This document shows positions 1 to 3,988 of a stretch of DNA of 6,276 nt, piece by piece. The position numbers were made by a program, and so were the translations under genes. Under the pieces are notes generated by a model. It was not told the DNA's origin, did not search any database, and worked only from the letters and a program-made list of their open reading frames with translations. The stretch's first letter is position 1, and every line of letters starts with the position of its first letter. The stretch lies in the NCBI GenBank assembly GCA_009392095.1, contig VFHF01000194.1, positions 1 to 6,276 of the forward strand, in the 5' to 3' direction. This DNA comes from SAR202 cluster bacterium. GTDB taxonomy: Bacteria > Chloroflexota > Dehalococcoidia > Lucifugimonadales > UBA3495.

Positions 1-195
1 AATTTTCCGTCACGCTTATTTGAGGGTCAATCCGCTGATGTCGGAACGTCGATTCACAGGCGCAAATTCCATGCGAAAACGGCAGATACAGTGGAATTAG
101 ATGCTACTGGTGACCAAAACCACGGGACTCCGGAGAATCACGCAGTGGAAGCGACTGTACTCGTGGAGCGACGGATGACGGCTAGACCTGCTTGA
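1..195 (+). CDS. Possible 3' end of a truncated CDS, weakly MaoC/acyl-dehydratase-like C-terminus
   Basis: Frame 1 is open from the left edge for 64 codons and stops at a TGA at 193-195; the other two plus frames close within about 100 bases. The start lies outside the window. The translated tail includes VELDATGDQNHG and, a few residues on, ATVLVERR. This loosely resembles the closing beta strands of MaoC-type (hot-dog fold) dehydratases, where a V-E-L strand, an N-Q-x-G turn and an A-x-V-x-L strand end the domain. That resemblance is from memory and weak. The stop codon overlaps the 3' end of the convergent gene by 14 bases, a common arrangement for tail-to-tail genes. A 64-codon open frame can also arise by chance (about 5% for random sequence), so both the gene and the product are tentative. 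Confidence 0.33.
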   Translation, partial: NFPSRLFEGQSADVGTSIHRRKFHAKTADTVELDATGDQNHGTPENHAVEATVLVERRMTARPA

Positions 196-1249
196 CGATC
201 TCTTCCGTGGCCATGCGGGTTACGCCCCAGCCTGCCAGCCAGGCAGAATGGCGGCCATCGCCACCGGCAACGATCACCACCAAGTCTTCAGAGGACCTGA
301 CGATAGGCACCAAGGTCTCCGGGTTAGTCTCGTCCACCCAACTGGGCCAGTTGCGGTTACCGTAGTGGGCCCGGCCAAGCAGAGAATGAAGCGGCATCCG
401 GGCGTTCTGGTAGATGAATTCTTGAACGTCAGATTTGGATAAACCCGAGGCGGCTATCTCCTCAGCGTGTTCGGGACAGATCACCAGAACTATCTGGGCG
501 CCGGTGCCAATCTGATAGTAGTTGGATATGCCCACGGCCTTCATGTTGCCAACTATAGTCTGAAGCACCTCTAGTCCGGTGGAAACAGTGGTCTCCATTA
601 TGGTGTAAACGCCTCTGATCGCGGCCAGCGTCACGGTGCTAGAACCTTCGGCGTAACCGAGCTGAATATTCCTTGGCTCCCAAGGACTGCGGGACTCGTT
701 CTCTGAGAAACAAAAACTATAACGGCCCGGCGTGGCCAACGTGGCTTTGTCCATCTCACCAGGAATCAGGCCGCCAACGTTGCGGATCACTAATCGCAAC
801 GCCCTCCCGATGGCCGCGTTCGCCCTTGAGCCAGGTCCGAAGCAAGCGGCATCGCCGTTGATGCCTAGCTCCTCGGCGATTGGGCCGTTAACGATCACTA
901 CTTGGGCGGCACCGCCCGTTGTAGCCGCATTGCCGCCCAGGTTGAAATCCTTGTCCAGGGCCGCTTTGACCGCCGCAACAACCACTGGAAAGTGCTCGGG
1001 CCGGCAGCCGGCCATTACGGCGTTGATGGCCAGTTTCTCAAGGGCCGCCTGGGCGTTCCGGGGCTGCATCGTCCCGAGAGACAAGGAGGGGTCACCGCCG
1101 TAGCCGGCCAACATCTCGCGCACCAGGGGTTCGGTAGGCGGCACAACCGGCAAGCCATCGGTCCAGCCCTGTTCCCAGCAATAGTCCTGGATAGCCTGGA
1201 ATGAATCGGGCACATCGACCCGTCTGGCAGTTAGGGAGACGGAACTCAC
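182..1249 (-). CDS. Conserved hypothetical protein, 355 aa, with WTDGLPVVPPTE and CFGPG motifs
   Basis: Cytoplasmic protein of unknown function; no signal peptide or membrane segment is apparent. Strongly patterned motifs in order are WTDGLPVVPPTE (29-40), NAVMAGCRPEHFPVV (76-90), a Gly/Ala-rich NGGxxTTGG-like stretch around 105-113, NGP (121-123), NGDAACFGPG (131-140), RANAAIGRALRL (142-153), PGRYSFCFSENES (174-186) with SPWEP after it, ICPEHA (257-262) and VAGGDGRHSAWLAGWG (327-342). I recall such proteins, starting with a DGLPVVPPT box, as uncharacterised proteins in Chloroflexota, Actinobacteria and Proteobacteria, but cannot name a reaction. The conserved Cys136 and the glycine-rich C-terminus look like active-site candidates. 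The start is GTG at 1247-1249, with GAGG nine bases upstream. The stop is TAG. It lies downstream of the UGSC selenoprotein gene on the same strand but behind a strong terminator, so it is probably transcribed from its own promoter. A functional link to the selenoprotein is plausible but unproven. Confidence 0.87.
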   Translation of the reverse strand: MSSVSLTARRVDVPDSFQAIQDYCWEQGWTDGLPVVPPTEPLVREMLAGYGGDPSLSLGTMQPRNAQAALEKLAINAVMAGCRPEHFPVVVAAVKAALDKDFNLGGNAATTGGAAQVVIVNGPIAEELGINGDAACFGPGSRANAAIGRALRLVIRNVGGLIPGEMDKATLATPGRYSFCFSENESRSPWEPRNIQLGYAEGSSTVTLAAIRGVYTIMETTVSTGLEVLQTIVGNMKAVGISNYYQIGTGAQIVLVICPEHAEEIAASGLSKSDVQEFIYQNARMPLHSLLGRAHYGNRNWPSWVDETNPETLVPIVRSSEDLVVIVAGGDGRHSAWLAGWGVTRMATEEIVKQV

Positions 1250-1284
1250 GGCGTTGGACCTCGTTATTGAAAAGTCAGGGGTGG

Positions 1285-1313
1285 ATTTTCCGACTGGACG
1301 GGCCTCAAGTCAA
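1285..1313 (-). promoter_or_regulatory. Candidate sigma70-type promoter for the 355-aa gene
   Basis: Read on the minus strand, TTGACT (1308-1313, five of six matches to the -35 consensus) is followed after exactly 17 bases by GAAAAT (1285-1290, four of six matches to TATAAT). Transcription would start near 1278, giving a leader of about 30 nt with the GAGG ribosome site at 1259-1262. It lies just after the terminator of the upstream unit, where an independent promoter would be needed. The -10 match is weak. Confidence 0.42.
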
Positions 1314-1319
1314 TATGGG

Positions 1320-1350
1320 CAATAAAAAGAGAGGCCGAAATGGCCTCTCT
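1320..1350 (-). terminator. Intrinsic terminator of the guaB3-UGSC transcript
   Basis: A perfect 9-bp stem AGAGAGGCC/GGCCTCTCT (1342-1350 with 1328-1336) closes a 5-nt loop. On the minus strand it is followed by a T-rich run, TTTTATT (1321-1327). This is a textbook Rho-independent terminator in the minus direction; in the plus direction it lacks a comparable U-tract. It lies about 100 nt past the UGSC stop codon and separates that unit from the 355-aa gene. Confidence 0.85.
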
Positions 1351-1389
1351 ACGTTTCCTAGTACTCAACCGATTGCAGCGTAGCAATCG

Positions 1390-1426
1390 CCCTAACCCTA
1401 ACCCGCGAGCAGGAGAGGGTTAGGGG
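1390..1426. repeat. REP-like inverted repeat with CCCTAA tandem units
   Basis: CCCTAACCCTAACCC (1390-1404) is followed, after a 12-nt spacer, by GGGTTAGGGG (1417-1426). The right arm can pair as 9 bp with either overlapping left-arm register (1390-1398 or 1396-1404). Similar C/T-rich CCCTAACCC...GGGTTAGGG palindromes occur in gene ends of many environmental bacterial genomes as dispersed REP-like elements; whether this one is multicopy cannot be seen here. It sits in the 3' UTR of the UGSC gene, between stop codon and terminator. The CCCTAA units look telomere-like but are too few, and wrongly placed, to be telomeric. Confidence 0.55.
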
Positions 1427-1434
1427 ATTCTTGT

Positions 1435-1446
1435 CCCCTTCGGGGG
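1435..1446 (-). other. Small GC hairpin just after the UGSC stop codon
   Basis: CCCC-TTCG-GGGG on the plus strand (CCCC-CGAA-GGGG in the minus-strand transcript) starts 5 nt after the UGSC stop. No U-tract follows, so it is not a terminator by itself. It may stabilise the 3' end of the mRNA together with the adjacent inverted repeat. Confidence 0.4.
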
Positions 1447-1450
1447 CGAA

Positions 1451-1993
1451 CTATTTACCTGTTAGCAACCCTACGATTTCCGGGGCGAAGTCGTGGGCCA
1501 TCTGCTTGACCTCTGGGATGGTGCGGGGGGCCAAAGGGCTGGGTAACTCCACTATGCGAACGCCTGGCATTCCCAGAGCGGTGGCGCGGGCATTGGCGGC
1601 CCTGGTGAAGGTACTGGTGATGACGCTAACCGACGGAACACCTTTGGACTCGGTCATTATTGTGTCGTGGAGACCCCACGCTGTACAGGAGCCTCAATCC
1701 GCGATGGCGTGTATCACCACGTCGCATTCATCGGAGAGAGATTGAATCGTATCGTCAGCACAGGGGGCGCTGTAGGTGAACTTGGTGGCGTAGACGACTT
1801 TTGCAGCGCCGTATTCTTTTAGTAGGACTTCCTTCAACTCGCCTAAGAAAGCGTCTGCGTGGTATTTGCGGTTCTCAAGCAGGCCCACCACTTTCCCTTT
1901 GAGGTCAGGGAGCGAGTCGCTGAGACCCAGCTCCTCAGGTACATCCTCGGCTGTCGGATCTAGGATCTCAATTGTCCCAGTCGCCTGTGCCAT
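1451..1993 (-). CDS. UGSC-family selenoprotein (180 aa, Sec100 encoded by in-frame UGA)
   Basis: One continuous frame from ATG (1991-1993) to TAG (1451-1453), interrupted only by a UGA at 1694-1696 that I read as selenocysteine 100. It gives VVIHAIAD-U-GSC-TAWGLHD, matching the UGSC motif that names this (seleno)protein family; other members have Cys at this place. Sec100 and Cys103 form a U-x-x-C pair of the thioredoxin-like redox type, so a thiol/selenol redox role is likely; the substrate is unknown. The order is a Rossmann-like beta strand at 33-40 ending in GLLENRK (a family hallmark), helix 45-60, strand VVYAT, strand CDVVIHAIAD, redox motif, helix, strand VPSVSVIT, then a P-x-P-rich tail (LPSPLAP). 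Cys78 and Cys90 are also present. Start support is GGAG 7 nt upstream. It follows guaB3 after 34 nt. Neither guaB3, the 355-aa gene nor clpC contains an in-frame UGA, which argues against a general UGA reassignment. ATG 1655-1657 is an internal Met that ordinary callers would wrongly use. Confidence 0.92.
1663..1687 (-). promoter_or_regulatory. Bacterial SECIS-like hairpin for Sec insertion
   Basis: In the mRNA a perfect 5-bp stem CGUGG/CCACG (1676-1680 with 1666-1670) closes the loop GGUCU (1671-1675). UGU (1685-1687) can pair with ACA (1663-1665) below it, with a 4-nt ACAG bulge on the 5' side. The GGUCU starts 18 nt after the UGA. In E. coli fdhF, as I recall it, the SelB-binding loop is also GGUCU-type at the same distance, and both frames read G-L-H at codons +7 to +9. 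Bacterial SECIS elements lie inside the coding region just after the UGA, as here. SelA, SelB, SelD and tRNA-Sec would be encoded elsewhere. Confidence 0.83.
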
Positions 1994-2027
1994 ATATCTT
2001 CTCCAAGGTTGCTGTTTTTAGGAGACG

Positions 2028-3164
2028 CTAGCGGCTCATCTGGAAGAACTTGCCTTCCGTCTTGATAGATGGCGCGATGACCATCTCGGCCTTGTGCAGG
2101 TCTCTGATGGTATAAGCCCCGCACATTCCCATGGCCACTTTAAGGGCGCCGATAAAATTCTGGGTGCCGTCGGTCTTGGCGGTTGGGCCGTAGAGTATCT
2201 CTTTTAATGAGCCCTTGGTCCCCACCGAGATTCGGGTGCCTCTGGGCAGTTCAGGGTGAGGGTTGGCCATGCCCCAATTGAAACCACGGCCGGGCGCTTC
2301 ATCGGCCTGAGCGAATGGGGTGCCCAACATCACGGCGTCCGCACCGCTGACCATGGCCTTGCATATGTCGCCACCGGTACGGAATCCGCCATCAGTAATA
2401 ACCGCCACGTAACGGCCGGTACGCCGGAAGTAGTCTTCACGGGCTGCTGCGCACTGGAGGGTGGCGGTAACTTGCGGAACGCCAACCCCCACCACTTCGC
2501 GGGTGGTGCAGGCGGCTCCGGGGCCGACGCCGACCAACAGGCCGTCGATCCCAGTTTCCATCAACTCTATGGCCACTTCATAGGTGACGCAGTTCCCAAC
2601 AATCACTGGGACTTTAAGGGCGTCGATAAGTTCGGAGAAAACCAACCCGCGGTAGCTGTTGGACATGTGGCGGGCGGTGGTGACGGTGGACTGGACTACA
2701 ATCATGTCGGCCCCGGCTTCTACGGCCGCGGGGGACATGCGCTTGGTATTCTGAGGAGTGAAGGATACTGCGCAGGTGGCGCCGGTGTTCTTAATCTCCC
2801 GGACCCGCTGGCCGATAAGCTCTTCACGGATGGGTTCGGAATATACCTTTTGAAGGAATTCGGTTACTGATTCCTGAGAGCAGGAAATAATCTCTTCCAG
2901 AACCGAATAGGGGTCTTCGTATCTGCTGTACAGACCCTCGGCATTTAGGACGCCAAGGCCGCCCATCTCATGCATGTAAGAGGCAAAACCAGGGGAAACT
3001 GCTCCGTCCATCGCGGAGGCCATGATGGGAATCTCGAATTCCAGGTCGCCAATGGTCATTTTGGTGGAGGTCAACTCGGGATTGATCGTGACCTGACCGG
3101 GAACGATTGCTACTTCGTCGAAGCCGTAAGAGCGCTCAAGTTCTTTGAACAGTCTTCTCCCCAT
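2028..3164 (-). CDS. guaB3: GuaB3-family IMP dehydrogenase-related protein, 378 aa
   Basis: Member of the IMPDH/GMP reductase (beta/alpha)8 barrel superfamily, GuaB3 branch, known from actinobacteria, cyanobacteria and Chloroflexota. IMPDH oxidises IMP to XMP with NAD+ in guanine nucleotide synthesis; a cyanobacterial GuaB3 has been reported to have IMPDH activity, but the role of each member is less certain. The N-terminus carries YGFDEVAIVPG (13-23) and the ASAMDGAVSP motif (49-58), both typical of GuaB3. The catalytic loop GVGPGAACTTREVVGVGVPQ (212-231) keeps the nucleophile Cys219. DGG (258-260) binds the substrate phosphate/ribose region. The CBS pair of standard GuaB is absent, and the length fits the 370-390 aa of the family. 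ATG at 3162-3164 has AAAGAGGTG ending seven bases upstream. The stop is TAG. It is first in a probable operon with the UGSC selenoprotein gene. An 'IMP dehydrogenase' label without the GuaB3 qualifier would overstate it. Confidence 0.95.
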   Translation of the reverse strand: MGRRLFKELERSYGFDEVAIVPGQVTINPELTSTKMTIGDLEFEIPIMASAMDGAVSPGFASYMHEMGGLGVLNAEGLYSRYEDPYSVLEEIISCSQESVTEFLQKVYSEPIREELIGQRVREIKNTGATCAVSFTPQNTKRMSPAAVEAGADMIVVQSTVTTARHMSNSYRGLVFSELIDALKVPVIVGNCVTYEVAIELMETGIDGLLVGVGPGAACTTREVVGVGVPQVTATLQCAAAREDYFRRTGRYVAVITDGGFRTGGDICKAMVSGADAVMLGTPFAQADEAPGRGFNWGMANPHPELPRGTRISVGTKGSLKEILYGPTAKTDGTQNFIGALKVAMGMCGAYTIRDLHKAEMVIAPSIKTEGKFFQMSR

Positions 3165-3200
3165 CCCTACGCACCTCTTTCGTTACCGATTCTTTGGTTG

Positions 3201-3230
3201 ATTTAATCAGCATTGTCCGCTAAAAGTCAA
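3201..3230 (-). promoter_or_regulatory. Candidate promoter of the guaB3-UGSC unit
   Basis: On the minus strand TTGACT (3225-3230; five of six -35 matches) is followed after 18 bases by TTAAAT (3201-3206; four of six matches to TATAAT). This would place the start of transcription near 3194, about 30 nt before the guaB3 ATG. The -35 box is identical to the one proposed for the 355-aa gene. Confidence 0.4.
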
Positions 3231-3273
3231 CCGGAAAATAAAGGCTTAGCAAGCAACCCTGACCCAACGGAAA

Positions 3274-3283
3274 ACCGGCCGGT
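3274..3283. promoter_or_regulatory. Perfect 10-bp palindrome in the divergent intergenic region
   Basis: ACCGGCCGGT is a perfect palindrome between guaB3 (minus) and the 5S gene (plus), about 110 bases from each. It could be an operator half-site pair or a chance GC palindrome. A consensus-like TATAAT follows at 3294-3299 on the plus strand, but no -35 box stands at the right distance. Confidence 0.2.
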
Positions 3284-3349
3284 GTAAAGTCGATATAATC
3301 TATTAAAAATTGACCGGATAACCAGGCGCCAAGCAAACGTGTTCCGGGC

Positions 3350-3378
3350 TTGCGGGGTTGTGAAAAATGGTGCATACT
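3350..3378 (+). promoter_or_regulatory. Candidate promoter of the solitary 5S rRNA gene
   Basis: TTGCGG (3350-3355) and CATACT (3373-3378) are separated by 17 bases. Each box matches consensus only partly (three and four of six). Transcription would start near 3385, about ten bases before the mature 5S end. An A/T-rich tract (3292-3311) lies farther upstream. A promoter is expected here because no 23S gene precedes the 5S within the window and guaB3 points the other way. Confidence 0.3.
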
Positions 3379-3394
3379 AGCGTAGCTGATGTAT

Positions 3395-3514
3395 CTCCTG
3401 GTGGTTCTAGCGAAGCGGCCCCACCCGTTCCCATCCCGAACACGGAAGTGAAACGCCTCAGCGCCTACGATACTGCTCTGGCGACGGAGTGGGAAAATAG
3501 GTCACCGCCGGGAG
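3395..3514 (+). rRNA. rrf: 5S ribosomal RNA, solitary
   Basis: About 120 nt, with the hallmark 5S segments ACCCGTTCCCATCCCGAACA (3422-3441) and GATACTGCTCTGGCGACGGA, ending in GTGGGAAAATAGGTCACCGC. Helix I is clear: 3395-3405 pairs with 3504-3514 over 11 bp, including two G-U pairs. The ends are set by this helix and may shift by one to three bases. It binds the large ribosomal subunit together with L5, L18 and L25-type proteins. There is no 23S or 16S gene next to it: the 230 nt upstream end at divergent guaB3, and downstream is a non-coding stretch before clpC. An open frame crossing it has no coding significance. Confidence 0.97.
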
Positions 3515-3571
3515 GTATATCCTCTCAGAAGCCTCCACGCTTGTTGCACCTTCCCAGTCTACGGCCTCGGT

Positions 3572-3596
3572 GGTCCAACCCAATGGACTCCTTTTT
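3572..3596 (+). terminator. Likely terminator of the 5S transcript
   Basis: GGTCCA (3572-3577) pairs with TGGACT (3584-3589) as six base pairs, including a terminal G-U, around a 6-nt loop. Two C and five T follow (3590-3596). The stem is short but the U-run is good, and it is the first such structure after the 5S gene, about 60 nt downstream. Confidence 0.45.
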
Positions 3597-3886
3597 GAGC
3601 ATATAGTTCCCAACGGAACCGCGTTTTGAAGACCCGGAACAGGCTGGTCTTCCAGTAAGTTTCCGGCTGGGATTCGATTCGGTTGGACGCATGCATTAAG
3701 CAGATTTTCTGCGTTATTGTGCCTTTACACATAGTAGGGCCTCCAATATAATTATTTGCACGAGGGGCGTGAGGGTGAATTCCTTGCCAAAGTCCCGTAC
3801 TCACGAACGGGACCGGACCGCAGGAAATCACTTTCTCAACTGGGTATTTGCGACACTCTGTGGCAAATGTAGCTTTAGTGGCACCC

Positions 3887-3943
3887 TTCCCTAGAAAAGA
3901 ACTACAACGACATGGGTAGTGGAACCTTTCCCTAGAAAGGAAC
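3887..3943 (+). promoter_or_regulatory. Twice-repeated TTCCCTAGAAARGAAC motif upstream of clpC
   Basis: TTCCCTAGAAAAGAAC (3887-3902) and TTCCCTAGAAAGGAAC (3928-3943) differ at one of 16 positions and are offset by 41 bp, close to four helical turns. Each contains the dyad TTC-CCTA-GAA; in the second it extends to CCTTTC-CCTA-GAAAGG (3925-3940). The pair ends 45 bases before the clpC start codon. This arrangement fits a repressor or activator binding twice on the same face. It is neither the CtsR heptad repeat nor the CIRCE element of HrcA that control clp and chaperone genes in other bacteria. Confidence 0.5.
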
Positions 3944-3962
3944 CCGGATCAAACGGGTTCCT
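3938..3962 (+). promoter_or_regulatory. Strong leader hairpin just upstream of the clpC ribosome binding site
   Basis: AGGAACCCG (3938-3946) and CGGGTTCCT (3954-3962) form a perfect 9-bp stem with a 7-nt loop, 15 nt before the AGGAG ribosome site (3978-3982). It overlaps by three bases the CCTTTC/GAAAGG stem of the second repeat, so the two full stems exclude each other. There is no U-tract after it, so it is not an intrinsic terminator. It could affect mRNA stability or translation of clpC, or be a thermosensitive switch; that is inference. Confidence 0.5.
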
Positions 3963-3988
3963 CAACTTACTCCCATCAGGAGCGTGAA

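Larger units (their letters stand above)
3515..3988 (+). other. 474-nt non-coding, hairpin-rich region between 5S and clpC
   Basis: No convincing protein gene: the only open frame of note (90 codons on the minus strand, 3559-3831) resembles nothing I know and runs across several inverted repeats. Besides the terminator and the clpC-proximal elements listed separately, it has these stems: GTTCC-CAAC-GGAAC (3606-3619); CCGGAA/TTCCGG (3634-3639 with 3661-3666) enclosing CTGG-TCTT-CCAG (3644-3655); GTCCCGT/ACGGGAC (3792-3798 with 3807-3813); and TTTGC/GCAAA (3847-3851 with 3863-3867). I saw no signature of tmRNA, RNase P RNA, SRP RNA or tRNA. No strong promoter for clpC stands out. It may hold the clpC promoter and leader, or a small RNA. 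Confidence 0.5.

Noticed and set aside
1390..1426. Linear-replicon telomere or CRISPR repeat
   Set aside because: Only two CCCTAA units with one inverted partner, located between genes in the window interior, and no regularly spaced repeat-spacer units.
1694..1696. UGA as a nonsense mutation or sequencing error making a pseudogene
   Set aside because: It falls exactly at the Sec position of the UGSC motif, is followed by a SECIS-like hairpin, and the frame is intact on both sides.
2256..2870. 204-codon open frame on the plus strand
   Set aside because: It is antisense to guaB3, whose protein is recognisable throughout; the plus-strand translation is Gly/His-rich and resembles nothing, as expected for a shadow frame.
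3294..3299. Consensus TATAAT as a 5S promoter
   Set aside because: No -35-like hexamer lies 16-18 bases upstream on the plus strand, and it would leave a leader of about 90 nt before the 5S.
3367..3606. 79-codon plus-strand frame
   Set aside because: Covers the 5S rRNA gene; the RNA explains the conservation.
3661..3690. tRNA T-arm-like GGATTCGATTC
   Set aside because: No matching acceptor, D-arm or anticodon arm could be arranged upstream, and the flanking arm does not pair.
3559..3831. 90-codon minus-strand frame
   Set aside because: No recognised family or convincing ribosome site, and it crosses several inverted repeats and the likely 5S terminator.
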